DNA of 64,000 nt, from assembly GCA_017522685.1 (NCBI GenBank), contig JAFWYN010000001.1, positions 1-64,000 of the forward strand, written 5' to 3'. Shown one piece after another: positions 1-10,092 of the stretch. Made by a program: the position numbers and the translations under genes. Origin of the DNA: Lachnospiraceae bacterium. GTDB taxonomy: Bacteria > Bacillota_A > Clostridia > Lachnospirales > Lachnospiraceae. Within the stretch, counting starts at the first letter, position 1. The number at the start of each line of letters is the position of its first letter. The notes beneath the pieces were generated by a model. It was given only the letters and a program-made list of their open reading frames with translations. It searched no databases and had not been told where the DNA came from.

Positions 1-1
1 G

Positions 2-2053
2 GTGAAGACCGAGAACGGAACCAAAGTAACCGAGGGAACCACAGGAAATGACGGAAAGGTATCCTTTACCGAAGTACCTGTAGGAAAGAATACGGTAGAA
101 GTGACAGCACCGGGCTATGTAAATCCGGACGCAGTAGAGGCAGAAGTAAGTAAGGGAGAAACCACCGACAAGCTGGTGGAAGTAAACAAGGAAACCGGCA
201 AGCTGACGGTTACCGTAAAGGACGAGTTGACAGGCGAAGTAATCGAGGGTGCTACAGTAGTGGTAAAGACTGAGAACGGAACCAAAGTAACAGAGGGAAC
301 CACAGGAAATGACGGAAAGGTATCCTTTACCGAAGTACCTGTAGGAAAGAATACGGTAGAAGTGACAGCACCGGGCTATGAAAATCCGGACGCAGTAGAG
401 GTAGAAGTAAATAAGGGAGAAACCACCGACAAGCTGGTGGAAGTAAACAAGGAAACCGGCAAGCTGACGGTCATCGTGAAGAACGATGACGGAGATGCAG
501 TACCCGGGATAATGGTAAAGGTAGACGGAAGTAATGCAGGAGAAACCATTGCTGACGGAAGCTTCAGTCAGACAGTAACTGCTGAAAAACATACAGTATT
601 TATAATAGTGCCCGAAGGTTATGCGATTTTCGGAAACGAAGGGAACCAGAGAGAAGTAGAAGTTCCCGTTAATGAAACCGGTAGCGAAATCTATATACTG
701 GAGAAGCAGGGAAGTTTGGTTGTAATAGTAAAGGATGATGAGGGGACTCCTATATCTGATGTTATGATAATAGTGGACGAAGATGAAGCCGGAATAACCG
801 ATGAGAATGGACGCTTCAGCCAGACGATATCAGATGGAGAACATAAAGTATCTATTATATTGCCTGAAGGATACGAAATCGTTGGAACTGAAGGCAACGA
901 AAGAGAAGTTATAGTACCATTTAATGAAACGGGAACAGAAGAGTATCAGCTAAAAGTTGTGCAGGATGATTCTGACAACACTACCGGCGGCGACAACACT
1001 ACCGGAGGAGATGATACTACCGGCGGCGACGACACTACCGGCGGCGATGACACCACCGGAGGCGACAACACTACCGGCGGCGACGACACCACCGGAGGAG
1101 ATGATACCACCGGCGGAGATGATACCACCGGCGGCGACGACACTACCGGCGGCGATGATACCACCGGCGGCGACGACACTACCGGCGGCGACGATACCAC
1201 CGGCGGAGATGATACCACCGGAGGCGACAACACTACCGGCGGCGACGACACTACCGGAGGAGATGATACCACCGGCGGCGATGATACCACCGGCGGCGAC
1301 AACACTACCGGCGGCGACAACACTACCGGAGGAGATGATACTACCGGCGGCGACGACACTACCGGCGGCGACGACACTACCGGCGGCGATGATACCACCG
1401 GAGGAGATGATACCACCGGCGGCGACAATACCACTGGAGGCGACGACACCACCGGCGGCGACGATACCACCGGCGGCGACAATACCACCGGAGGAGATGA
1501 TACTACAGGAGGCGACAACACTACCGGAGGAGATGATACCACCGGTGGCGACGACAATACGGCTACGGGTAGTCTGATTATCGTCGTAAGTGATGACAGA
1601 ACCCACCTTGTAGTACCCGGTGCAGATGTAACCATTAAGGATGAAGACGGTAATGTGATTGGTACCGCAACAACGGACCGTGACGGCAAGGTGACTATGA
1701 CTAAGTTGCCCGTTGGAAAGTATAAGGTAATCATTGACAGAGTACCCGATGGTTATACTGTGACTACCAACAGAGAGATTTTGAAGGATGTGGAAGCGAA
1801 TGCGGAGACATTGTATGAGTTCAAGATTACAAAGAATCAAACCAGCAATCCTCCGAGTGTTACTACTTCTACACCGGTAACTACACCGGCACCTACACCG
1901 GTAACTACACCGGCACCTACACCGGCACTGGATCAGGTAATAAGAGCACCCAAGACAGGCGATAATATGATGTTATTTGTTTGGATGATGTTTGCGTTTG
2001 CAGGCATGGGAGTAGTATCTGTAGCAGATTACAGAAAGCGTAACAGAAGATAA
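2..2053 (+). CDS. Sortase-anchored repeat surface protein, 5' end outside window
   Basis: This is the C-terminal 683 residues of a cell-wall-anchored surface protein; the true start lies before the window. It opens with two almost identical 87-residue SpaA/Cna-B-like beta-sandwich repeats (nucleotide offset 261 bp), followed by two more divergent copies to about residue 320. A hydrophilic run of six-residue TTGGD(D/N) repeats covers about residues 325-516, then one more Ig-like domain (about 520-615) and a TP-rich wall-spanning segment. The end is a classic sorting signal: APKTGD at about 649, a hydrophobic stretch and KRNRR. The protein should be covalently attached to peptidoglycan by a sortase, which is not in this window. 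The function, adhesin or stalk, is inferred from architecture only. Confidence 0.85.
   Translation: MKTENGTKVTEGTTGNDGKVSFTEVPVGKNTVEVTAPGYVNPDAVEAEVSKGETTDKLVEVNKETGKLTVTVKDELTGEVIEGATVVVKTENGTKVTEGTTGNDGKVSFTEVPVGKNTVEVTAPGYENPDAVEVEVNKGETTDKLVEVNKETGKLTVIVKNDDGDAVPGIMVKVDGSNAGETIADGSFSQTVTAEKHTVFIIVPEGYAIFGNEGNQREVEVPVNETGSEIYILEKQGSLVVIVKDDEGTPISDVMIIVDEDEAGITDENGRFSQTISDGEHKVSIILPEGYEIVGTEGNEREVIVPFNETGTEEYQLKVVQDDSDNTTGGDNTTGGDDTTGGDDTTGGDDTTGGDNTTGGDDTTGGDDTTGGDDTTGGDDTTGGDDTTGGDDTTGGDDTTGGDDTTGGDNTTGGDDTTGGDDTTGGDDTTGGDNTTGGDNTTGGDDTTGGDDTTGGDDTTGGDDTTGGDDTTGGDNTTGGDDTTGGDDTTGGDNTTGGDDTTGGDNTTGGDDTTGGDDNTATGSLIIVVSDDRTHLVVPGADVTIKDEDGNVIGTATTDRDGKVTMTKLPVGKYKVIIDRVPDGYTVTTNREILKDVEANAETLYEFKITKNQTSNPPSVTTSTPVTTPAPTPVTTPAPTPALDQVIRAPKTGDNMMLFVWMMFAFAGMGVVSVADYRKRNRR
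974..1549 (+). repeat. In-frame 18-bp coding repeat (TTGGDD/TTGGDN)
   Basis: About 30 tandem copies of an 18-bp unit encode Asp-Asp/Asn-Thr-Thr-Gly-Gly. Units differ mainly by synonymous third-base changes (ggcggc, ggaggc, ggaggag) and by a GAT/GAC to AAC switch. The length is a multiple of three, so slippage would change stalk length without breaking the frame. Long open frames on both strands here are by-products of the repeat. Confidence 0.9.
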
Positions 2054-2070
2054 TTGTTAATGTCTGAAAA

Positions 2071-2113
2071 CAGGCTGTTTTATACAAAAGTATAAAGCGG
2101 CCTGCTTTTTTTG
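2071..2113 (+). terminator. Rho-independent terminator after the first surface protein
   Basis: The stem combines CAGGC/GCCTG outside and TTTATAC/GTATAAA inside around an AAAA loop, followed by a run of seven T. It separates the first surface protein gene from the next. Confidence 0.8.
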
Positions 2114-2199
2114 TTTACACAAAGTACTCGTTTATTGTATAATTATGTCATAAATTTGTGTATTAAGCATATTATGATAAATCCTAAAGGAGAAGGCTT

Positions 2200-5100
2200 A
2201 TGAAGAGACTTATAAGAAAATGTAAGAGAGCATTTGTGTTGGTTTTGACAGTAGCATTGATTTGTAATTCATTGGAGTTTACCACATTAAGAGCGGTTGC
2301 TGAAAATAGCTTACAGACGGATACTGTATTGTCGGAAGTTAGCACAGTAAGTGACAATGTTGCTTTCGTAGAAAATGCGAACGACGAGATTACTGTGACT
2401 GACGGAAATAGTGAGGAACAGATACCGGAAAGCGGTAGTTTTAAGCTAGAGGAATATGAAGGGGTATTCGTGTTACCGCCTACAGAGACTTCAGCAATTT
2501 CCGTGAGTATGTTCAGCCTTCGTAATGGTACCGTGGACAAGATATCCGGTAATGCTGTGAAATGGTATGACCGTTTGGATTTAAGCGGGGATGAGTTGCA
2601 GTGTGTAAGGGATTTTTATGCCAATTTGATTGAGTGGAGCGATAATGACGGTACAGAGGATTATTTGATTGATGATGCTTACTTTACAGATGGTGAGAAC
2701 GTACAGAAGATGGTAACAGTAAGCCTGACCGGTACTGATTTGGGTGAAACTGCTCAGGCGGTTTATGAAGAGTTATTACTCTATATTCCGTATATGAGAG
2801 CGGTGCTTGATGCTTTTGACAGAGATTATCCGGAGGTATTCTGGCTGAGCGGAACCATGGCATATGATTTTGGCAATGGTGTGTCATATACTTTGGTGAA
2901 TGGAGAATATCGGTGTACGGCATCACTTTACCTTGTAGTAAAAGATTTGGTGGATTTTAATGACGGTAACGGAGAAACGGATTACGATATGCGTGACCCC
3001 GCATATCAGCCTGCCGGTACTCTGGATGCCGCAATTGCAGCCAGAGATGCAGCGGTTGCACAGATTCTTACTGAAGAGGTGAGAAATATGGAGCCGGCTA
3101 AGCAGATTGAAGCCGTTAACGATATATTAACAAAGACTAACCAATACAATACCATCGTGGGCAATGGTGTGTCCGGAACTACTCCTATGGATGCATGGGA
3201 GTGTATCAGTGCATTAACCGGCAGAACGGGTACTGAGGGACCGGTATGTGAAGGTTATGCCCGTGCTTTAAAGGTATTATGTGATGAAGTGGGTATTCCT
3301 TGTGTATTGGTGGATGGTAATGCCATAGCCGGCGGCAGTGCAGGACCGCATATGTGGAATTATGTTCAGCTGGATGGCAATTGGTATGCCATGGATGTGA
3401 CATGGAATGATCCGGTATATACAGCAGATAACCAGGCAATATCCGGCGGAGAGACTAAAATGTGGTTATTGCTTGGTTCTGATACAGTAGTCAACGGTAT
3501 GAAATTCATAGAGTCCCATCCTGTTTCCAATACCGCATCTCCCGGGGGCATATCCTTTACCAACGGCCCTGTATTAAGTGCGGAGAAATATTCTAATAAT
3601 GTGGCAATTGTTCGTTCCTCTTCAGGAACTGAGGTGATGTATGAAAATATTGTGGATGCTCTTAATGCAGCCGGAACGGCAAATGGTTCAACTCTAATTT
3701 TATTAAAAAATGTAACATTATCACAAGAATATCAGATGACAGGTATATTTACGCTGGATTTAAATGGTTACACTATGAATTTGGGTAATAATACATTGAT
3801 AATTTCGAAAACAGCGGAATTTACAGTGAAGGATACTTCGGCAGGAGGAGACGGAAAGGTTACCGGATCTGCTACAATAACTTTTTTAATTTATGGTACT
3901 TTCAGATTGATGAGCGGTACGATAGAGAACACCGCAGAAATCGAGGGAATGGCGATTAACAACATAGGTGAAGCCGTGATAACCGGTGGTACTATAAATG
4001 CTACTGCGGATATTGCACATGCTATCTGGAATGTATCCAATGCTGTACTTACCTTAAATGGCGGAAAGCTTCAGGTTGCCGGTGAATATAACGAAGGTGT
4101 TTTTGTGCAAAATGGCTCCACATTTATCCTTTCCGGAGAACCTATCGTAGAGGCATCGGTAGATTTTTGTATTGATAATGCTGCAAGAATCCTTATAATG
4201 GGTGCCTTGACCGGTGAGGAAGTATACAAGGTGAAGTATTATGCAGACGAAAATGGTTACTACGGATTTTTCGCGCAGGCAGAAAGTACTGAACAGGCAA
4301 CAGCTGCAAAAAACAGATTTGTATCTGTAGAAGACGGATTGGATGTATTTGCAGACGGTTCTGCGCTGGGGATGGATTATCGTAAAGGCGATATGGATGT
4401 CAGTATCGTATGGGATGATTTGGACAATCGTTACAATACACGCCCGATTTATATACAAGTAGACATATACGAGAATGGTGAATTTAAAGAGATAATTACT
4501 ATATTAGGAGAAGAGGGATGGAAGTATACTCTGGAAGATGTGTATCTTTATAATGCAGACGGAGCAATTGAATATGAGATGGTTCTGAATGATATAGATA
4601 ATATATATATCGGAACACCAGGACCGTCCGAGGATGGATATGTTATCATTGCTTCTTTAGCACATAAGCATGATTTGAAGCTTGCTTATTATGTACAAGG
4701 GGATGAAGAATACTACAGTAGGGTAGTGGTCAATTGTGCCGAGGAGGAAGGTAGCTGTGATTGGGATGGCGAATATTATTCTTTGACGGTAACGGGCCCC
4801 GATAATTGGCCGATTGTTTATGATGGGGAAGCGAAGACTGCAACGATAACAGATAGCATTACTCCTGATTTTCCTGATGCTTCCGTGTCTGAGATTGCAT
4901 ACTACAAAAAGGATGGCAACCAGTGGTCTGCAGTAACAGAAGCAGTGGATGCCGGTGTATACAAGGCTGAGGTTATTGTGACTTTAGATGGTAGTACGAT
5001 AACTGCTTGGGAAGAATATGAAATTACCAAAATAGACAGTAGTGTGTTGGGTTCAGCAAATGGTTATAATGGAACATTTAAGCCATGGGAGACAGAGGGA

Positions 5101-8100
5101 GTAGAAGCGGTAAAGGTAACTCTGGAAGTGGAAGGTGCTGTAGCAGAATACAGTACAGACGGAGGCAGTACCTGGAGCACAAACGTACCTATGATGAAGG
5201 AAGTGGGCAGTCTGGATGTGAAGGTAAGAATAAGCGCACCCAACTATGAAACCTTTGAGAAAAGTTTTACAGCCCGTATGACTCCTTATGATATCAGTAA
5301 TGCGTATGTGAGATTCGAAGAAGAAGAGTATTACTATACCGGTGCAGAAGTAAGGCCTCTGTTAGAGGGCATTTATGCTCACACGGGAGAGAAACTGCCC
5401 TTGACAGATGAAGATTATACCTTGAGTTATAGTAACAATGTAGACTGTGGTCATGGTAAGATAACTTTAACCCCTACTAACCCGAATTATATCGGAGTAC
5501 TCGGGGGTGAGTTCAGGATTGAGTATTACCCGATACCGGAGAACATACTTTACAATGGAAGCACTACAGAAGAGCTTTTTTATACAGATGATGTAGTGGT
5601 AAGTGCAGAAGGCTATACCATTCGTAAGGTAGGTGATGCAAGTTTTCAGGATACCCTTACTATTTCCGAAGAGGGCTTAGATTTGGAGGAAATAATACAG
5701 TTCAAGCAGAAGGATACCGGATACATAACAGACGAATGTCAGGTATCGGTAAATATTGACTGGACAGCGCCTTCCTTCACAGTAGAGGAGTATGGCATTT
5801 ATTTGAATGACCAATGTTGGCAGACTCTGGCAACCGATATCGTTTATGAGGTAACCTATACAGAGGGATACGATATGCTCTCAGCATGGGCTTTGGATAA
5901 TCTGCCTATTGGGGTAGAGGTCTACTATTATGTGGATGCTACGGGAAGTACCACAGCATTGACAAAAGTGCAACTGGACGAACTTAGGGCTGCCGAAAAG
6001 TTTGTATTAGCTGAAAATAGCGAGATTATATTAGAAGGGACAGGAAAGTATGTAATCTATGCTTATGCAGTGGATGAAGCCGGCAATATTAGTGACTATG
6101 CGTCCACCAATGGTATCGTTGTGGATGAACAGGCTCCCTCTGTTGTAGTGGTAGCTCCGACCGAAGAAGCAGGCACTCTCAAGGATACAGAGATGACCTT
6201 TAAAGTAACAGCGGATGAGGATGTCATGATTGGTATCTATATGCTCTCGGATTATTCGGGTGAGAGTGTAGGCGTTGTGGCTTTTGATGATTCCTATGAC
6301 TTTTGGGAAGAAGTAGATTTGGGAGAAGAACATACTGTTTATGACGGTGGTGTGGAGATTACCTATAAGGTATTTGCGAATGCTGCGGAAACCAAGACGA
6401 TTACCCTTACCGGTTTGAAACCCAATACCTTCTATGAATATTCTGTAGAAGTATATGATAAAGCAAAAAATGGAACGGTTATTGCAGGTGAAAGGGTGGA
6501 AGATAGCCGCAATGCGTATTATATGAAGGGGATTACTACCTTGAAAACCACACCGGCATTTGCTACTGAGCCTACCATAACCGGTACCTATGGACAGAAA
6601 TTGTCAGAGATGACACTTTCTCAGCCTGTCAGCACAAATAATGTGCCCGGTAGCTGGAGTATCGTATATACGGATGAGAGCCAGAAGGATGCTGTTCTTA
6701 AGGTGGGTACCACCAATTCTTACCAGGTGAAGTTTACACCAAGCGGTGAGAATGCAGAGGATTATGAAAGTGTAACTGTGCAGGTAGTACCTACGGTTGC
6801 GAAGAAGGCGGTAACGGCTACGATAGAAAATGTCACCATAACCTATGGTGATGATATTCCGGAGTTTAGTTATGTTACGACTGGTGTTTTGGCCGGTGAA
6901 GAAGTAACAATGAGTCTTTCTTCAACTGCAGTGAATGGCTCAGATGCAGGTACTTATACCATTACAGGTACTTGTGAAAGCACGAACTATGATGTGACAA
7001 TCGTAAACGGTACCCTGACCATTAAGCAGGATCAGGGAACTATCACAGTGGCATCCGGTAAGGATGTATACGACAAGACCTTTGGTGATGACAGCTTTAC
7101 TTTAAGCGGAATCACAAGCAATAACAGTGAAGGACAGCTTCGTTTTGCAGTAAGTGGTGATGCTGTTTCTGTGGATGCGGCTGGAAAGGTAACCGTCAAG
7201 GGAGCCGGAAATGCGGTAATCACTGTAAGTATGGCAGAAACCAAGAATTATAAGGCGGCAGAAGCTGTGGAAATTACGGTGAATGTGGCAAAGGCTTCTA
7301 CCACAGACCAGACCTTGGAAAAGAGCTATCTGTATCTGCGAGAAGCTTCTGAAAGTATTGATTTGAGTAGTTATGTGGCAACAGATGCCGGAAATATAAC
7401 CTATACAGTCGGTACAGTCAACGGTGACTGTGAATTTGCCGTAGCACCTACTGTGGTAAACGGCAAGCTGACCTATACCGTAAAGGCGGGAGAAATAGAT
7501 GACAGCGCAAGCTTTGCGGTAAGTGTAAGCTCAGACAATTATGAAGATTTTGATATTCTGGTAACCTTGAAGCTGGTGGACAAGACACCTATAGAGGGCG
7601 AAGTAAGCTTGAAAGAGAATACATTAACCTATGGTGAAGCATTGTCCAAGCTGGAATTTGAAGATATAGTATTTGTGGCGGAAGGTACTGATGAAGAAGT
7701 GGCCGGTACCATTAGCTGGGTAAATCCTGATTACAAGCCGGATGTGGCAACTACTAAGGCTACTTGGATATTTACCCCGGACAGCAGTGAATACATGGGA
7801 GTAACCGGAGAAATCGCTATCGTAGTAGAGAAGGCTGATTATCCCGAGATTACGGTTGTACCGGTGAAGCCTACGGTTTATGGTGAGTTTGGTTACTTGT
7901 CAGTGGATAGTGAACTGGCAGATTCCGAAATGACCATGACGGTACCGGAAAACAATGGTGTGGTAAAAGAAATCAGAGCTACCGAAAGTGGATTTGAAGT
8001 AGAAGCGTTGAATGCAGGAACCGTAATAGTTACTGTAGTAGCACATGACACTACAGGCAATTATAAGGACGGCATGACTACTTATGAATTGACAGTAGCC

Positions 8101-9396
8101 CCTGCCACACTGAAAGCAGAGTGGATTGGCTGGGCTGAAGGTGTGACCGGTGAAGAAACTTATACCGGTGAGGCACTGATTCCTAATGTTGTAGTTAAGA
8201 AGGAATCCGTAACTCTGGTACAGGGTGAAGATTTTACCGTAGAATACAGCAATAATACCGATGCCTATGAATATGTACCGGGACAGGAGGGATTTGAAAC
8301 CGCCGCAGCACCGGTAGCAACTATTATTGGTAAAGGTAATTATGCAGGGGAAGCATCCTTGTTCTTTGTGATTAAGAGAGCAGAAAATGCACCCAATGCA
8401 CCGGCTACTGAGAAAAAGGTGGCCAATCATGTGACGAAAGCTTCGCAGATAAGCCTGCCGGAAGGTTGGATATGGCAGAATCCTGACCAGGAACTGCTGA
8501 CAGACGGAGCGAATGAAGTGGTGGCAGTATACAATGGTGCAGATAAGGATAATTACGTAAATATTACTGCAATTGTATCCGTAACCCGTTTGGAAGCAGG
8601 TATTCCTTTTGTGGAGGAAATCAATGGCACGGAAGTTCAGGAAATCGAAGCCGGATGGAATCATGTAAAGGAAGATTTGCAGAATGCTCAGGAAGGCGAT
8701 ACCGTTGTGGTGAATATGAATGGTGTAACCATTCTGCCGGGAGAAGTACTGGAAGAAATCAAGGATAAGGATATCGCAGTAGTACTGGATATGGGCAATG
8801 ATGTGGAATGGCATATCAACGGCAAATCCATTACCGCAGAAGAAATTCCGGATGTGGATTTGGGCGTAGAGGTAGGCACTGCCAATATTCCTGTGGATAT
8901 CATGAATACCATTACCGGTGAGATTTCTACCATACAGATTAGTTTGGCATATAGCGGTGATTTTGGATATGAAGCTGTACTTCGTATCGGTTTAGGGGCT
9001 GAAAATGCAGGTTATTATGCACAATTGTTCTACTTTGAGAATGAAGCATCCTTAAGTTATATTCAGGAGGATGTAATTGATGCAGAAGGCTATGCAGAGC
9101 TACCTTTTGTGCATGCTTCCGATTATGTTATCGTAATTGATGATACAGCATATCAGACACCCGGAAGCAGTGGAAGTGGTAGTGGTAGCGGAAATAGTGG
9201 TAATGGTGCAGGCAGTGGTAATTCGACTACTCCCGCGCCGACACCTGTACCGACACCCATACCGGTAGTTCCTCAGGTACCTACCTCACCTAACACAGGT
9301 GATACTTCTGCAGAACCCGTTGTTGGTATGGCAGTATTGTTTATGATGGCAGCACTGACTGTGGAGTACAGAAGACGTAAGAGTAATGGAAGATAA
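2200..9396 (+). CDS. Giant surface protein with transglutaminase-like domain and sorting signal
   Basis: A 2398-residue secreted protein. The start is ATG with AAAGGAGAAGG upstream. Residues 1-35 form a signal peptide. A transglutaminase/cysteine-protease-like domain lies at about 300-410 with a visible triad: Cys in GPVCEGYA (about 350), His in GPHMWNY (about 384) and Asp in AMDVTWND (about 398). It is followed by a repetitive beta-helix-like segment (about 480-640), many Ig-like modules, and MBG-type repeats of the TYGD kind from about 1460. The C-terminus has a Gly/Ser- then TP-rich linker, the sorting motif SPNTGD (about 2363), a membrane segment and RRRKSNGR. Its place directly after another sortase substrate suggests a cell-surface locus. 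The substrate of the transglutaminase domain is unknown. Confidence 0.85.
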   Translation: MKRLIRKCKRAFVLVLTVALICNSLEFTTLRAVAENSLQTDTVLSEVSTVSDNVAFVENANDEITVTDGNSEEQIPESGSFKLEEYEGVFVLPPTETSAISVSMFSLRNGTVDKISGNAVKWYDRLDLSGDELQCVRDFYANLIEWSDNDGTEDYLIDDAYFTDGENVQKMVTVSLTGTDLGETAQAVYEELLLYIPYMRAVLDAFDRDYPEVFWLSGTMAYDFGNGVSYTLVNGEYRCTASLYLVVKDLVDFNDGNGETDYDMRDPAYQPAGTLDAAIAARDAAVAQILTEEVRNMEPAKQIEAVNDILTKTNQYNTIVGNGVSGTTPMDAWECISALTGRTGTEGPVCEGYARALKVLCDEVGIPCVLVDGNAIAGGSAGPHMWNYVQLDGNWYAMDVTWNDPVYTADNQAISGGETKMWLLLGSDTVVNGMKFIESHPVSNTASPGGISFTNGPVLSAEKYSNNVAIVRSSSGTEVMYENIVDALNAAGTANGSTLILLKNVTLSQEYQMTGIFTLDLNGYTMNLGNNTLIISKTAEFTVKDTSAGGDGKVTGSATITFLIYGTFRLMSGTIENTAEIEGMAINNIGEAVITGGTINATADIAHAIWNVSNAVLTLNGGKLQVAGEYNEGVFVQNGSTFILSGEPIVEASVDFCIDNAARILIMGALTGEEVYKVKYYADENGYYGFFAQAESTEQATAAKNRFVSVEDGLDVFADGSALGMDYRKGDMDVSIVWDDLDNRYNTRPIYIQVDIYENGEFKEIITILGEEGWKYTLEDVYLYNADGAIEYEMVLNDIDNIYIGTPGPSEDGYVIIASLAHKHDLKLAYYVQGDEEYYSRVVVNCAEEEGSCDWDGEYYSLTVTGPDNWPIVYDGEAKTATITDSITPDFPDASVSEIAYYKKDGNQWSAVTEAVDAGVYKAEVIVTLDGSTITAWEEYEITKIDSSVLGSANGYNGTFKPWETEGVEAVKVTLEVEGAVAEYSTDGGSTWSTNVPMMKEVGSLDVKVRISAPNYETFEKSFTARMTPYDISNAYVRFEEEEYYYTGAEVRPLLEGIYAHTGEKLPLTDEDYTLSYSNNVDCGHGKITLTPTNPNYIGVLGGEFRIEYYPIPENILYNGSTTEELFYTDDVVVSAEGYTIRKVGDASFQDTLTISEEGLDLEEIIQFKQKDTGYITDECQVSVNIDWTAPSFTVEEYGIYLNDQCWQTLATDIVYEVTYTEGYDMLSAWALDNLPIGVEVYYYVDATGSTTALTKVQLDELRAAEKFVLAENSEIILEGTGKYVIYAYAVDEAGNISDYASTNGIVVDEQAPSVVVVAPTEEAGTLKDTEMTFKVTADEDVMIGIYMLSDYSGESVGVVAFDDSYDFWEEVDLGEEHTVYDGGVEITYKVFANAAETKTITLTGLKPNTFYEYSVEVYDKAKNGTVIAGERVEDSRNAYYMKGITTLKTTPAFATEPTITGTYGQKLSEMTLSQPVSTNNVPGSWSIVYTDESQKDAVLKVGTTNSYQVKFTPSGENAEDYESVTVQVVPTVAKKAVTATIENVTITYGDDIPEFSYVTTGVLAGEEVTMSLSSTAVNGSDAGTYTITGTCESTNYDVTIVNGTLTIKQDQGTITVASGKDVYDKTFGDDSFTLSGITSNNSEGQLRFAVSGDAVSVDAAGKVTVKGAGNAVITVSMAETKNYKAAEAVEITVNVAKASTTDQTLEKSYLYLREASESIDLSSYVATDAGNITYTVGTVNGDCEFAVAPTVVNGKLTYTVKAGEIDDSASFAVSVSSDNYEDFDILVTLKLVDKTPIEGEVSLKENTLTYGEALSKLEFEDIVFVAEGTDEEVAGTISWVNPDYKPDVATTKATWIFTPDSSEYMGVTGEIAIVVEKADYPEITVVPVKPTVYGEFGYLSVDSELADSEMTMTVPENNGVVKEIRATESGFEVEALNAGTVIVTVVAHDTTGNYKDGMTTYELTVAPATLKAEWIGWAEGVTGEETYTGEALIPNVVVKKESVTLVQGEDFTVEYSNNTDAYEYVPGQEGFETAAAPVATIIGKGNYAGEASLFFVIKRAENAPNAPATEKKVANHVTKASQISLPEGWIWQNPDQELLTDGANEVVAVYNGADKDNYVNITAIVSVTRLEAGIPFVEEINGTEVQEIEAGWNHVKEDLQNAQEGDTVVVNMNGVTILPGEVLEEIKDKDIAVVLDMGNDVEWHINGKSITAEEIPDVDLGVEVGTANIPVDIMNTITGEISTIQISLAYSGDFGYEAVLRIGLGAENAGYYAQLFYFENEASLSYIQEDVIDAEGYAELPFVHASDYVIVIDDTAYQTPGSSGSGSGSGNSGNGAGSGNSTTPAPTPVPTPIPVVPQVPTSPNTGDTSAEPVVGMAVLFMMAALTVEYRRRKSNGR

Positions 9397-9407
9397 GTGA
9401 TTAAGTA

Positions 9408-9450
9408 ACAGGCTTCTCTATATGTATTAAGATAGGGGAGCCTGTCTTTT
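9408..9450 (+). terminator. Terminator after giant surface protein
   Basis: A 13-bp stem beginning ACAGGCTTCTCTA, with two G-U pairs as RNA, is followed by CTTTT. It ends transcription before the sigma factor unit. Confidence 0.8.
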
Positions 9451-9467
9451 GAAAAGTTTAAGAAAAT

Positions 9468-9495
9468 TGTAACCTCATCTATTTTTTTCTGTCTA
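9468..9495 (+). promoter_or_regulatory. Possible ECF-type promoter of the sigma factor gene
   Basis: TGTAACC is followed after 16 bp by GTCTA, resembling the AAC-containing -35 and GTC-containing -10 elements typical of ECF sigma promoters. It lies just upstream of an ECF sigma gene, so autoregulation is plausible. Inference from motif similarity only. Confidence 0.4.
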
Positions 9496-9520
9496 TATAG
9501 GTAAGGAAAGGAGAAATATT

Positions 9521-10075
9521 ATGGAAGACAGTCAGATTATTGAATTGTACTGGCAGCGGTCAGAGAATGCCATAGCGGAAACTGCTAAAAAATATGGCAA
9601 ACTATGCCGTCATATTGCCATGAACATAGTGGGAAATCTATCTGATGCAGAGGAATGTGAAAATGACACCTATGTATCTACCTGGAATGCCATACCGCCT
9701 ACCAGACCCAATGTTTTCTCCGCTTTTTTAACCAAGATTGTCCGTAATATTGCCTTAAACCGCTATGAGTATAATAAAGCTCGGAAGCGTTTCAATGCTG
9801 ATCTGGTATTAGAAGAATTAGAAGGCTGTGTGGCAGGGAAAGATACCGTGGAATCAGCATATGAAGAAGGGGTACTGGCAAGGATTCTGGATGAGTTTTT
9901 AGAGAAGCTGCCCAAGGAAAAACGGGTTATGTTTGTACGCAGATATTGGTACTCTGATTCGGTAAAGGATATAGCCAAACGTCTGCAAATCAGTGAGAGC
10001 AAGGTGAAGACCACACTATTTCGAACCAGAAACGAATTGCAGGATTATTTATCCGCCCGTGGAATAACAGTTTAG
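9521..10075 (+). CDS. ECF-family RNA polymerase sigma factor
   Basis: A 184-residue sigma-70 family protein of ECF size. Region 2 (about 8-75) includes LSDAEECENDTYVSTWNAIP, the usual position of the DxEDxxQ-type region 2.2 helix. Region 4 (about 125-180) ends with a helix-turn-helix in KDIAKRLQISESKVKTTL. A good RBS (GGAAAGGAG) precedes the ATG. The gene is separated by 17 bp from a membrane protein that resembles the anti-sigma partners common in Lachnospiraceae, so the pair probably forms a signal-responsive switch. Target genes cannot be read from the window; the preceding surface-protein genes are one candidate. Confidence 0.85.
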   Translation: MEDSQIIELYWQRSENAIAETAKKYGKLCRHIAMNIVGNLSDAEECENDTYVSTWNAIPPTRPNVFSAFLTKIVRNIALNRYEYNKARKRFNADLVLEELEGCVAGKDTVESAYEEGVLARILDEFLEKLPKEKRVMFVRRYWYSDSVKDIAKRLQISESKVKTTLFRTRNELQDYLSARGITV

Positions 10076-10092
10076 GAAAGGAGAGTTTGAAA

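Noticed and set aside
974..1549. CRISPR-like look of the short tandem repeats
   Set aside because: Repeats are contiguous, in frame with a surface protein, and have no spacers; no cas genes are present.
946..1840. Long minus-strand open frames opposite the Thr/Gly repeats
   Set aside because: They are created by the low-stop 18-bp repeat and encode only Ser/Pro/Val or Gly/Val/Ala repeats.
7900..8814. 304-codon minus-strand open frame inside the giant surface protein gene
   Set aside because: Opposite strand of a strong coding frame, no RBS, biased Tyr/His/Cys/Phe composition.
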